Position numbers and translations under genes: made by a program. Below are positions 1 through 7,835 of a stretch of DNA of 59,511 nt, piece by piece. Every line of letters starts with the position of its first letter. Position 1 is the first letter of the stretch. The notes below the pieces were generated by a model. The model was given only the letters and a program-made list of their open reading frames with translations. It searched no databases and was not told the origin of the DNA. Origin of the DNA: Bacteroidota bacterium (lineage in GTDB: Bacteria; Bacteroidota; Bacteroidia; AKYH767-A; OLB10); assembly GCA_947447155.1 (NCBI GenBank), contig CANFIN010000005.1:1-59511 (forward strand). The letters are read 5' to 3'.

Positions 1-104
1 AAACCCTACCCTGTGTTGTATCATACACAAATTTATATTGTCTTGCAAAATAGCAGGGGATTGCCTGTAGTAGCGCAAGCACACTTCAGGCAATCCCTAC
101 CCTG
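1..104. repeat. GGGTAGGG-family palindromic repeat, partly cut by the window edge
   Basis: The window opens with AAACCCTACCCTG, which is one arm of the perfect palindrome found intact at 1838-1865. A second, imperfect unit lies at 53-104. There GGGATTGCCTG (57-67) pairs with CAGGCAATCCC (87-97) around a 19-base loop, and the unit ends in the same TACCCTG block. These units are upstream of the LamG T9SS gene, and related units lie downstream of it. They look like intergenic REP-type repeats. No transposase is visible in the window. Confidence 0.6.
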
Positions 105-155
105 ATTTTTTACCACCCTCAAACAATAACTTGTTAGTTATTTCCGCATTTTTTC

Positions 156-186
156 TTGGAGGGTATTATACAGAGCCCTAACTTTG
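156..186 (+). promoter_or_regulatory. Bacteroidota-type promoter of the LamG T9SS gene
   Basis: TTG (156-158), 20 bases, then TAACTTTG (179-186) matches the Bacteroidota -33/-7 pattern (TTTG / TAnnTTTG). The final G of the -7 box starts a perfect 12-base palindrome, GATATTAATATC (186-197), which would lie at the transcription start. The leader to the ATG at 231 would be about 35-40 bases. Confidence 0.6.
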
Positions 187-230
187 ATATTAATATCAAT
201 TAATCATTTTTTTAACCAACTTAAATAACA

Positions 231-1754
231 ATGAAAACAAAATCAATTATCGCAGCGCTATTATTCGCTGCAAGCAGTGCTTTTGCACAAGTGCCTTCGT
301 ATGTACCGACTAGCGGACTCGTAGGTTGGTGGCCATTTAATGGCAATGCGAATGATGAGAGTGGGAATGGGAATAATGGGACAGTGAATGGAGCAACGCT
401 GACGATTGATAGATTGGGCAATTCAAATGGTGCTTATTATTTTTCAAGTAATGGTTGTGGGACAAGAATAGATGTTAATGTAAATACAACATCTATTCAA
501 TCGGGATTAACGATTTCAATATGGGCATTAAAAGCCTCAAGTGGATGTATTGGTCCTAGGATTTTAGAGTTTGGGCCAACAGCTGGAAATATAGGAGATG
601 TTCAGTGGATTTGGGATAATTCGAATGGTACTAGGTTTGGCGCTTGCTCTTCTACAGGAACCGCTTATAATTCAAGTTTTACTCCTGTGTTAAATAATAC
701 TTGGACACATTTAGTTTTTACTAATGATGGTTCTATAGCTAAGTTCTATCAGGATGGAGACTTGATAAATAGTATTGTTGTTACGAGTGGTTCACCAAGA
801 ATGGCGAGCAATGGCTGTTTTGGCCGCATGAATCATCCTGCCTACGATGCATTTAATGGTAAACTCGACGACATCGGTATCTGGAACCGAGCACTTACAC
901 AACAAGAAATTACTGCATTATACAATGCGCAATCATGTACAGGAACAGGCGCTATCACCGCTGATGGCCCAACCACTTTCTGCGCAGGCAACTATGTTAA
1001 CTTAAAAAGTGATGTAGTGGGTGGCACCTACCAATGGAAAAAGAATGGAGTGAACATTACTACTAACGCAACATCACGTACATACAAAGCAACTGCAACG
1101 GGTTCTTATACTTGTGTGGCTACTTGTAACGGTACTGCATTAATGAGCAATGATATTCAGGTGACATCACAAACCAATGCAGCAGTAACGCTTACGGCAA
1201 GCGGCGCTACTTCGTTCTGCGCTGGAGATAGCGTTACTTTAAATGCAACTAATCTTGGTAGTGGTTACAGCGTGCAATGGTATCGCACAAATATTTCTAT
1301 GCAAGGAGCTACTAACTATTCGGTGGTAGTAAAACAACCAGGCACCTACAAAACAATAACAAAAAATCTTTCTAACGGATGTTCACGTATTAGCAGTGGC
1401 TCAATCATAACTGCGGTTAATTGTCGTATGAGCAATCCTGATATTATTGCTGTAGACCCTGTGAGTGATGAAATCCCAGCAACTAAATTAGGCAACAGCA
1501 CAGAAACAACTATGCATTTATTCCCTAACCCTAATGCAGGCTCTTTCACATTAGAGTATGATGGCATAGAAGCAGATTTTGAAGTGCAAGTAGTTAATAC
1601 AATGGGTCAGGTTATTTACAATGATATTATCCCATCTAACGATAAGCATTTAAAAACTACTATCAACTTAGGAGACAACATGCAAAAAGGTGTTTATGTC
1701 GTTCGCATTATCAATGGTGAGAACGTACAGGAGTCGAAGGTGATGTTGCAGTAG
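231..1754 (+). CDS. LamG-domain T9SS-secreted protein with C-terminal sorting domain
   Basis: This is a 507-aa secreted protein. It has a Sec signal peptide (residues 1-19, ending SSAFA before Gln). A LamG/concanavalin-like jelly roll follows (about 28-232), opening with the typical LVGWWPFNGNANDESGNGN pattern. Two Ig-like segments come next (about 240-395), each starting with a xFCAGxxV strand. The C-terminus is a type A T9SS sorting domain (about 430-507) with LFPNPNAGSF near its start and the typical GVYVVRI strand near its end. T9SS would carry it across the outer membrane, where it would be anchored or released. LamG domains commonly bind glycans, but the ligand here is unknown. It is a single-gene unit with its own promoter and terminator, between palindromic repeats. 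Confidence 0.88.
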   Translation: MKTKSIIAALLFAASSAFAQVPSYVPTSGLVGWWPFNGNANDESGNGNNGTVNGATLTIDRLGNSNGAYYFSSNGCGTRIDVNVNTTSIQSGLTISIWALKASSGCIGPRILEFGPTAGNIGDVQWIWDNSNGTRFGACSSTGTAYNSSFTPVLNNTWTHLVFTNDGSIAKFYQDGDLINSIVVTSGSPRMASNGCFGRMNHPAYDAFNGKLDDIGIWNRALTQQEITALYNAQSCTGTGAITADGPTTFCAGNYVNLKSDVVGGTYQWKKNGVNITTNATSRTYKATATGSYTCVATCNGTALMSNDIQVTSQTNAAVTLTASGATSFCAGDSVTLNATNLGSGYSVQWYRTNISMQGATNYSVVVKQPGTYKTITKNLSNGCSRISSGSIITAVNCRMSNPDIIAVDPVSDEIPATKLGNSTETTMHLFPNPNAGSFTLEYDGIEADFEVQVVNTMGQVIYNDIIPSNDKHLKTTINLGDNMQKGVYVVRIINGENVQESKVMLQ

Positions 1755-1775
1755 TGTTGTTTAAGAAATAGTTTT

Positions 1776-1803
1776 AAGGAGGTCGATGGGCCTCCTTTTT
1801 TTT
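1776..1803 (+). terminator. Rho-independent terminator of the LamG T9SS gene
   Basis: AAGGAGG (1776-1782) pairs with CCTCCTT (1791-1797) across an 8-base loop. A run of T residues continues to 1803. It lies 21 bases after the stop codon. Confidence 0.85.
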
Positions 1804-1815
1804 GGCTAATCTGTA

Positions 1816-1911
1816 GCAGGGTAGGGAATTACATGAAGCAGGGTAGGGTTTAAACCCTACCCTGCGCAATCATGTATAAATATCGCAGGGTGGGGATTAA
1901 TCCCCACCCTG
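1816..1911. repeat. Cluster of GGGTAGGG palindromes (half-site plus two perfect palindromes)
   Basis: Three units lie in 96 bases: a half-site GCAGGGTAGGGAATT (1816-1830); a perfect 28-base palindrome with arm GCAGGGTAGGGTTT (1838-1865); and a perfect 26-base palindrome with arm CAGGGTGGGGATT (1886-1911). The plus strand carries four GGG tracts in 1819-1848 and two more in 1888-1895, so G-quadruplex formation competes with hairpin formation. Related units precede the LamG gene at 1-104. Apart from this cluster, the terminator and the repeat at 1949-2055, nothing else is apparent in the 314-base gap 1755-2068. Confidence 0.75.
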
Positions 1912-1948
1912 TTCATCAATTCTATTATCATTTCAAATTAAAAAAACA

Positions 1949-2055
1949 GGATTTTTCAGAACCCATTTTTCATAATTTTTATTTTTCAATTTTAATTTTA
2001 TCTCGTAAAATAAAATTAGACTGGAAAAATTCGGAATCGAATTCCGAATTTTTCC
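1949..2055 (+). repeat. Flanking repeat, copy A, ending in a perfect 15-bp hairpin
   Basis: This AT-rich stretch matches 3241-3348 in the same orientation at roughly 80% by eye. It ends in a perfect hairpin: GGAAAAATTCGGAAT (2023-2037), loop CGA, ATTCCGAATTTTTCC (2041-2055). The two copies bracket the AAA ATPase gene. In this copy the hairpin fills the position where a -33 promoter element would sit. Confidence 0.8.
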
Positions 2056-2056
2056 A

Positions 2057-2064
2057 TATATTTG
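2057..2064 (+). promoter_or_regulatory. -7 promoter element of the DUF4143 ATPase gene
   Basis: TATATTTG lies only 4 bases before the ATG at 2069, so the transcript would be leaderless or nearly so. The upstream region is the hairpin of repeat copy A, and no -33 TTTG is seen. Confidence 0.5.
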
Positions 2065-2068
2065 CGGC

Positions 2069-3229
2069 ATGGTACAAAGGATAGCAAAAAAGAAATTAAT
2101 TGATCTTGCCTCCAAGTTTAAGGCGGTTGCTGTTATTGGAGCGCGTCAGTCGGGGAAGACCACACTCATCAAACAGGTATTTAAAAATAAGCCTTATGTT
2201 TCGATGGAGAATCCTGATACGCGACATTTTGCGATTGAAGATCCGCGAGGATTTTTATCGTCGTTTCCGAAAGGAGCCATCCTTGATGAGGTGCAACGTG
2301 TGCCACAACTATTTTCATACTTACAAGAGATTCTCGATGACCAACGAGCAAAAGGATTGTTTATCCTTTCCGGTTCAAACAATTTTTTACTTCAACAAAA
2401 TATCTCGCAAACATTGGCTGGCCGTGTAGGATACTTGCAGCTACTCCCATTTTCTATTAGTGAGTTAAGTAAGAGTAAACTATTAGCAGCAAGCGATGAT
2501 GCCTTAATGCTGAAAGGGTTTTATCCGCCTGTATATGATCAGAAAATTCCTTTTGGTGATTGGTGTCCTAATTATATCAGCACCTATATTGAAAGAGATG
2601 TGCGCCAAATAAAAAACATAACCGACCTTATTGTATTTGGAAGGTTTATGAAACTACTCGCAGGTAGAAACGGACAAGAATTGAACTATAGTTCACTATC
2701 GATAGAAACGGGTGTAGATATGAAAACGATACAATCGTGGGTGGGAGTATTAGAAAGCAGCTTTATCATTTACCTATTAAAGCCACACCATAATAACTTC
2801 AATAAAACGATTGTAAAACGTCCTAAGCTGTATTTCTACGACACATCGATTGTTTGTTCCTTGCTAGGAATTCGAAATGTAGCGCAGATAAAAAACCATC
2901 CACTACGCGGAGCCATCTTCGAAGGAATGGTGATTACAGAGTTGTTAAAGAACAGAACCAATGCAGGCAAGCCTGTTAATTTATCGTTTTGGCGAGATAA
3001 AACAGGAAGAGAGATTGATGTTATTGTTGACAATGGCAACACTCAGTTTCCAATTGAGATAAAATCAGGTAAAACAATTCATGATGAGTTTTTGAAGAAT
3101 ATCGAATATTGGAAATCAATGAGTGGGTTCAAAAAAGGACTTGTATTATATGCAGGAAAAGAAAATCAGAAGAGAAGCAAAGGAACCGATATTTTAAACT
3201 GGAGAGCACTTTCAGAATTAGATTTGTGA
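2069..3229 (+). CDS. AAA-family ATPase with DUF4143 / PD-(D/E)XK-like C-terminus
   Basis: This 386-aa protein belongs to the AAA ATPase plus DUF4143 family, which is abundant and often present in many copies in Bacteroidota. The Walker A motif GARQSGKT lies near residue 25, Walker B ILDEVQ near 72, and a sensor-like LSGSNNFLL near 97. The C-terminal part has EID followed about 15 residues later by EIKSG, the layout of a PD-(D/E)XK nuclease-like core. The start at 2069 is required because Walker A begins about 25 residues in and no other upstream Met exists. Cellular role is unknown for the family. The gene sits between two direct repeats, which suggests mobility or recombination. No toxin, antitoxin or restriction partner is visible nearby. 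Confidence 0.85.
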   Translation: MVQRIAKKKLIDLASKFKAVAVIGARQSGKTTLIKQVFKNKPYVSMENPDTRHFAIEDPRGFLSSFPKGAILDEVQRVPQLFSYLQEILDDQRAKGLFILSGSNNFLLQQNISQTLAGRVGYLQLLPFSISELSKSKLLAASDDALMLKGFYPPVYDQKIPFGDWCPNYISTYIERDVRQIKNITDLIVFGRFMKLLAGRNGQELNYSSLSIETGVDMKTIQSWVGVLESSFIIYLLKPHHNNFNKTIVKRPKLYFYDTSIVCSLLGIRNVAQIKNHPLRGAIFEGMVITELLKNRTNAGKPVNLSFWRDKTGREIDVIVDNGNTQFPIEIKSGKTIHDEFLKNIEYWKSMSGFKKGLVLYAGKENQKRSKGTDILNWRALSELDL

Positions 3230-3240
3230 TGATAAAAAAG

Positions 3241-3348
3241 GCTATTTTTTGGAAGCCATTTTTCGTAATTTTAAATTTTCGATTTTCATTTCACCTCGTA
3301 AAAATAAAATTGATCGGAAAAATTCGGAATCGGATTCCGAATTTTTCC
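3241..3348 (+). repeat. Flanking repeat, copy B, ending in a perfect 16-bp hairpin
   Basis: This is the second copy of the repeat at 1949-2055, in the same orientation, starting 12 bases after the ATPase stop codon. It ends in CGGAAAAATTCGGAAT (3315-3330), loop CGG, ATTCCGAATTTTTCCG (3334-3349). Unlike copy A, it has no TAnnTTTG box after the hairpin. The hairpin might also stop transcription, although the T-run lies inside the stem. Confidence 0.8.
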
Positions 3349-3392
3349 GATGTTATTAAACAAACAGAATTATGTTTGCCTGCAATGTATGT

Positions 3393-3599
3393 TTATAGAT
3401 CCTTCTTTTTATTCCAAATAAAGAAATAACCAACTCCTAAAATAATAGCCAGTGAAAAAGTAAAGTTGGTAATTAAAAATCCTTGGTCTTGTTCTGTTAA
3501 ATCACCACCACCACGACGTAGTTTAAAAACGAAATAGGATAAAATACATCCGATTACAACAGATGTAATAATGATGATTACACGACGGCGATTTGACAT
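3393..3599 (-). CDS. Small two-helix membrane protein, function unknown
   Basis: This 68-aa protein starts with a basic stretch (SNRRR). A hydrophobic helix follows at about residues 7-26, then a polar linker rich in Gly and Asp (about 30-42), then a second hydrophobic helix (about 43-62) with a KKK tail. It therefore looks like a hairpin in the inner membrane with both ends in the cytoplasm. I do not recognise the family. It is supported as a real gene by the good helix pattern, the absence of any competing ORF, and a TATCTTTG promoter element 4 bases before the ATG. It is divergent from the DUF255 gene. Confidence 0.65.
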   Translation of the reverse strand: MSNRRRVIIIITSVVIGCILSYFVFKLRRGGGDLTEQDQGFLITNFTFSLAIILGVGYFFIWNKKKDL

Positions 3600-3603
3600 A
3601 GGT

Positions 3604-3611
3604 CAAAGATA
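3604..3611 (-). promoter_or_regulatory. -7 promoter element of the 68-aa membrane protein
   Basis: On the minus strand, TATCTTTG ends exactly 4 bases before the ATG, which predicts a leaderless transcript. Confidence 0.5.
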
Positions 3612-3650
3612 TAAATTCTAATTAAACTTATTTTGCGCTAATTTAGACGC

Positions 3651-5690
3651 ATGTCATTACCTAACGAACCAAACGCTTTAATTCATTGTACGAGTCCTTA
3701 TTTATTGCAGCATGCCTATAACCCGGTGCATTGGCTACCATGGACAAACGATTCATTGCATAAGGCAAAAGAGGAGAATAAGTTAATCATTGTCAGCATT
3801 GGTTATTCTACTTGTCATTGGTGTCATGTAATGGAGCATGAGAGTTTTGAGGACGAGGAAATTGCTACGGTCATGAATAAAAATTATGTTAGCATAAAAG
3901 TAGACCGAGAAGAGCGCCCTGATATTGATAAAATTTACATGGATGCAGTGCAGCTAATGACAGGCAGAGGTGGCTGGCCGCTGAATTGTATTTTGCTTCC
4001 CGATGGTCGCCCGATTTATGGAGGCACCTATTTTCAAAAAGAGCAATGGAGAAATATCTTGTTGCATATTGCAAACCTCTACCGAACAGATCCTGAAAAG
4101 TGCTATAGTTATGCTACGGAATTAACCGAGGGTATCAACAAAATGGAATCTTTTAGGAAAGACGCTACCGTTAGTACACTAAGCCCGATTGACTGGCAGC
4201 AGTTATTTCTGAATTGGTCAGTGAATTTTGATACCGAAGATGGAGGGAATAACCGTTCACCTAAATTTCCGATGCCTTCTAATTACGATTGGATGCTGGA
4301 TTTTTTCTTGTTGCATAAACATGCTTACGCAGGAGAGCATTTGCAGCTTACGCTGAATAAAATGTTGCATGGAGGAATCTATGATCAGCTAGGAGGAGGA
4401 TTCTGTCGTTATAGCACCGACATGCAATGGAAGGTTCCTCACTTTGAAAAAATGTTATATGATAATGCGCAATTACTATCTCTCTATTCAAAAGCGTATG
4501 CTGTTTTTAAAAATGAAAACTATAAAGAAATTGCAAATGGAATTTTAAAGTTCTTACAAGCTGAATTAAAATCTGAATCGGGTTTATTTTATTCAGCACT
4601 CGATGCCGATACAGAAGGCGTGGAAGGTAAATTTTATACGTGGACAGTGGAAGAATTACAACAATTGTTAGAGGAGCAAGAATACATGATTGCTAAGGAA
4701 TATTTCCACTTCGATAAAAAAGGATATTGGGAAGATGAAGTTTATATTCCCTTGCGAAATGAAAATCCTGAACCTATTTATCAGAAGTATCAATTAACAA
4801 AAGAAGAATTTTATTCTTCAATCACGAACATAAAAAGCAAACTATTGGCACAAAGAAACAAACGTGTAAACCCTTCATTAGACAATAAACAGATTGCATG
4901 CTGGAACGGGTTATTATTAAAAGGATTTTCGGATGCCTATCAAGCTACACAGGATGCAACTTTTCTCGAAGAAGCGACTAAATTAGCAGACAGTATAATT
5001 AACCATTTGATTCACGACAATAAAGTGATTCACTCAATAGTCTCAACCTCAGAAAATAATCAAACAGCAAGTCATAACGAAGGCTTTCTAGATGATTACG
5101 CGAGTATCATTGAAGGACTAATTGCTGTTTATCAGATTACTTTTAATGAGCAATATTTGCTACTTGCAAAACAACTATGTGAAACTGCCATCCATAATTT
5201 TAGTACTGAAGGCTCTCCCATCTTCTACTATTCATCAAACACTGCTGAAAAACTAATCAAGCGTAGTATGGAATTACAAGACAATGTTATTCCTTCTTCT
5301 AATGCAATGATGGCGATGAACCTTTATTTACTTTCTCGCTATTTCGATGAGTCCAATTATTTAAAGCGTGCGCAACAAATGCTTGCTCTAGTACAAAAGG
5401 AAATCAATAATACTATTCCGTGGTATAGCAAGTGGGCACAGGTAGCATTGCTAATGGAAAACAGCAAAGAAGAATTAGTGGTGAGTGGACCATCAGCGAA
5501 CGAATGGATTCATCAAATTCAAAAAAATTATCGTCCGAATTTAATTTTTTCAGTAGCTCATCAGGATGCTAATTTACCTCTGAATAAAAATCGTTTTAGT
5601 GTAGATAAAACCATTGCCTACCATTGCATTGACAATGCATGCTCCTTACCTATTACCAATTTTAAAGCGCTATCAACACTTTTTAATTAA
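3651..5690 (+). CDS. Thioredoxin-domain protein of the DUF255 / YyaL (SPATA20-like) family
   Basis: This 679-aa protein begins with the family signature NPVxWLPW. Residues about 1-165 form a thioredoxin-like domain (DUF255) with the motif [14 protein letters not shown] near residue 57 and the KVDREERPD block near 85. The rest is an alpha/alpha toroid related to N-acylglucosamine 2-epimerases and cellulases (for example [12 protein letters not shown] and [17 protein letters not shown]). Length agrees with the family. The biochemical role is not established; a redox or glycan-modifying function has been suggested. No signal peptide is seen, so it should be cytoplasmic. The next gene starts 23 bases after the stop codon. 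Confidence 0.9.
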   Translation: MSLPNEPNALIHCTSPYLLQHAYNPVHWLPWTNDSLHKAKEENKLIIVSIGYSTCHWCHVMEHESFEDEEIATVMNKNYVSIKVDREERPDIDKIYMDAVQLMTGRGGWPLNCILLPDGRPIYGGTYFQKEQWRNILLHIANLYRTDPEKCYSYATELTEGINKMESFRKDATVSTLSPIDWQQLFLNWSVNFDTEDGGNNRSPKFPMPSNYDWMLDFFLLHKHAYAGEHLQLTLNKMLHGGIYDQLGGGFCRYSTDMQWKVPHFEKMLYDNAQLLSLYSKAYAVFKNENYKEIANGILKFLQAELKSESGLFYSALDADTEGVEGKFYTWTVEELQQLLEEQEYMIAKEYFHFDKKGYWEDEVYIPLRNENPEPIYQKYQLTKEEFYSSITNIKSKLLAQRNKRVNPSLDNKQIACWNGLLLKGFSDAYQATQDATFLEEATKLADSIINHLIHDNKVIHSIVSTSENNQTASHNEGFLDDYASIIEGLIAVYQITFNEQYLLLAKQLCETAIHNFSTEGSPIFYYSSNTAEKLIKRSMELQDNVIPSSNAMMAMNLYLLSRYFDESNYLKRAQQMLALVQKEINNTIPWYSKWAQVALLMENSKEELVVSGPSANEWIHQIQKNYRPNLIFSVAHQDANLPLNKNRFSVDKTIAYHCIDNACSLPITNFKALSTLFN

Positions 5691-5712
5691 TTTCGATAAA
5701 AATTTACTGAAT

Positions 5713-7764
5713 ATGAAAAAGCAATTGCTCGTTGCAGCATTATTTCTTTCTGTCGGATTTGTTTCTTGCAATCAGAACAAATCAACTACAGAAAAACCAG
5801 CAGATGTAAAAGATGTGCTGGTAGAAAACATGGACACTACCATCAACCCTGCCGATGATTTCTTCGGATATGCTTGTGGTGGCTGGATTAAGAACCATCC
5901 CATACCTGCCTCTGAAAAGGGATTTGGTATCTGGACGATGGTAATGAATGAAACGTATAACCGTACTAAATCCATTAGTGAAGAAGCTGGAAAATCAGAA
6001 GCTACGAAAGGAAGTATCGAACAAAAAATTGGAGATTTCTACTTTTCGGGTATGGATACCGTTAGTATTGATAAAATGGGTATTGCTCCACTTAAAAAAG
6101 AATTAGATGCTATTAGTAACATCAAAACAAAAGAAGATGTATTGGCAACAGTTGCGCATATGCAAGTATATGGAGCAAGTCCTTTTTACAGTGCAGGTGT
6201 TTATCAGGACGAGATGAACAGCGAGCAAGTATCAGTGCATCTTGGTCAAGGTGGAATTGGATTACCTGACCGTGATTACTATTTCAATTCAGATAGTCGC
6301 ACAAAAAACATTCGTGAAGAATACAAAAAGCATATTGTAAATATGTTTAAGCTAACTGGCGAAGACTCTGCAACAGCCAATGCTAACATGAATAAAGTAT
6401 GGAGCTTAGAAACTTCTTTTGCAAAAGCATCACGTAAGTTAGAAGACCTTCGTGATCCTTATGCTAACTACAACAAGAAAGCTGTATCAGAATTAGGAAA
6501 ACTTACGCCTTCTATCAATTGGGCAACAATGTTTACTAATATGAAAATGTCGAAATTGGATACTGTAATTGTGGGCCAACCTGAGTTTTTAAAGCAAATG
6601 GAAGCTTCTATCAAATCAGTTTCTATTGAAGATTGGAAAGCATATTTTAAATGGTGTTTAATAAATACTTATGGCGACTATTGCGGTAAAGAATTCGAAC
6701 AAGAAGCATTTAATTTTAATGGAAAAATATTAAACGGAGTTAAGGTACAACGTGACCGTTACAAGCGCGTATTGGATGAAGAAGAATCATGCATGGGCGA
6801 TTTACTAGGACAGCTTTACGTGAAAAATTATGTGTCTCCATCAGTAAAAAAACGTTACGAAGATTTAACAAAAAACATGTTCGATGCATATCGTGAACGC
6901 ATCAAAGGATTAGATTGGATGAGTGCAGAAACAAAAGAAAAAGCTATTAGCAAATTAAATTCAATAACTGTTAAATGCGGTTATCCTGATAAATGGAAAG
7001 ATTATTCATCGTTATCGATCAGCAGAGATGCTTATGTAATTAACATCATGAATAGTCACATTTGGGCACATGAATATCAAGTATCCAAATTAGGCAAACC
7101 AGTTGACCGTACTGAGTGGGATATGACTCCTCAGACTTACAACGCTTATTACAATCCTTCAAATAATGAAATCGTATTGCCAGCTGCAATATTTATCATT
7201 CCTGGACTACCAGATTCATTAGCAGATGATGCTATCATTTATGGATATGCGGGTGCTTCTACTATCGGTCACGAAGTAACGCACGGCTTTGATGACCAAG
7301 GAAGGCAATTTGATGAGAAAGGAAATTTGAAGTCATGGTGGACAGCAAACGACGAAAAAGAATTTAAGAACAGAGCACAGAAAATTATTGATCAATTCAA
7401 TAGCTTTAAAGTGTTAGACAGCTTACATGTTAATGGTGATGCAACACAAGGTGAAAACATCGCTGACTTAGGTGGAGTTGTAATCGGATTAGAAGCATTT
7501 AAGAAAACGGAGCAATATAAGTCTGGAAAAGTAATCAACGGCCTTACACCAGTACAACGTTATTTTATGGGATATGCATTAAGTTGGGTTGGACATTATC
7601 GTGATGAAGTAATGGCTTTACGTATTATGACGGATGTTCACTCGCCTAACTTCTTACGCGTGCAAGGACCAGTGATGAATGTGCCAGAATTCTACGAAGC
7701 GTTTAATGTAAAACCAAACAATAAAATGTTTGTTCCTCTTGAGAAAAGAGTGAAAATCTGGTAA
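5713..7764 (+). CDS. M13-family zinc metallopeptidase (neprilysin/PepO type), lipoprotein
   Basis: This 683-aa protein has a lipoprotein signal (MKKQLLVAALFLSVGFVSC, Cys at residue 19), so the start is 5713. An in-frame ATG at 5614 would fuse an unrelated segment inside the DUF255 gene. The zinc site is visible as HEVTH (H520, E521, H524) with the third ligand E581 in ENIAD. NAYYNPSNNE is the substrate-binding strand of M13 enzymes, and the protein ends with the family-typical VKIW. It should cleave peptides in the periplasm or at the outer membrane. It is 23 bases downstream of the DUF255 gene and may be cotranscribed with it. Confidence 0.93.
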   Translation: MKKQLLVAALFLSVGFVSCNQNKSTTEKPADVKDVLVENMDTTINPADDFFGYACGGWIKNHPIPASEKGFGIWTMVMNETYNRTKSISEEAGKSEATKGSIEQKIGDFYFSGMDTVSIDKMGIAPLKKELDAISNIKTKEDVLATVAHMQVYGASPFYSAGVYQDEMNSEQVSVHLGQGGIGLPDRDYYFNSDSRTKNIREEYKKHIVNMFKLTGEDSATANANMNKVWSLETSFAKASRKLEDLRDPYANYNKKAVSELGKLTPSINWATMFTNMKMSKLDTVIVGQPEFLKQMEASIKSVSIEDWKAYFKWCLINTYGDYCGKEFEQEAFNFNGKILNGVKVQRDRYKRVLDEEESCMGDLLGQLYVKNYVSPSVKKRYEDLTKNMFDAYRERIKGLDWMSAETKEKAISKLNSITVKCGYPDKWKDYSSLSISRDAYVINIMNSHIWAHEYQVSKLGKPVDRTEWDMTPQTYNAYYNPSNNEIVLPAAIFIIPGLPDSLADDAIIYGYAGASTIGHEVTHGFDDQGRQFDEKGNLKSWWTANDEKEFKNRAQKIIDQFNSFKVLDSLHVNGDATQGENIADLGGVVIGLEAFKKTEQYKSGKVINGLTPVQRYFMGYALSWVGHYRDEVMALRIMTDVHSPNFLRVQGPVMNVPEFYEAFNVKPNNKMFVPLEKRVKIW

Positions 7765-7782
7765 GTAAAAAAAGCCAATAAA

Positions 7783-7816
7783 AAAACGGGATGTTGCAAA
7801 TGCTTCATCCCGTTTT
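7783..7816. terminator. Bidirectional terminator between the M13 peptidase and the BNR T9SS gene
   Basis: AAAACGGGATG (7783-7793) pairs with CATCCCGTTTT (7806-7816) around a 12-base loop. It has an A-run on one side and a T-run on the other, so it can serve both convergent genes. Confidence 0.85.
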
Positions 7817-7835
7817 AATTTAGTATAAACTACGA

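Noticed and set aside
1757-1764. Single TTGTTTAA site after the LamG gene, and single TTAAACAA at 3356-3363
   Set aside because: Neither has a partner arm at the 16-base spacing. Single 8-mers of this composition are expected by chance.
1819-1895. GGGTAGGG runs as a telomere-like array
   Set aside because: The units are palindromic and separated, not a tandem array, and lie between ordinary chromosomal genes.
1872-2084. 70-aa open frame between the palindromes and the ATPase gene
   Set aside because: It runs through palindromic and AT-rich repeat DNA, has no promoter of its own and no protein-like pattern.
1949-3348. The two flanking repeats as a CRISPR remnant or complete insertion sequence
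   Set aside because: There are only two copies 1.3 kb apart, no spacers, no transposase and no cas gene. The enclosed gene is an ATPase.
3109-3429. 106-aa open frame over the end of the ATPase gene and repeat copy B
   Set aside because: It overlaps a well-supported gene in another frame, then translates the repeat and part of the antisense 68-aa gene.
5614-5712. N-terminal extension of the M13 peptidase from an ATG inside the DUF255 gene
   Set aside because: It would hide a clear lipoprotein signal that begins at 5713.
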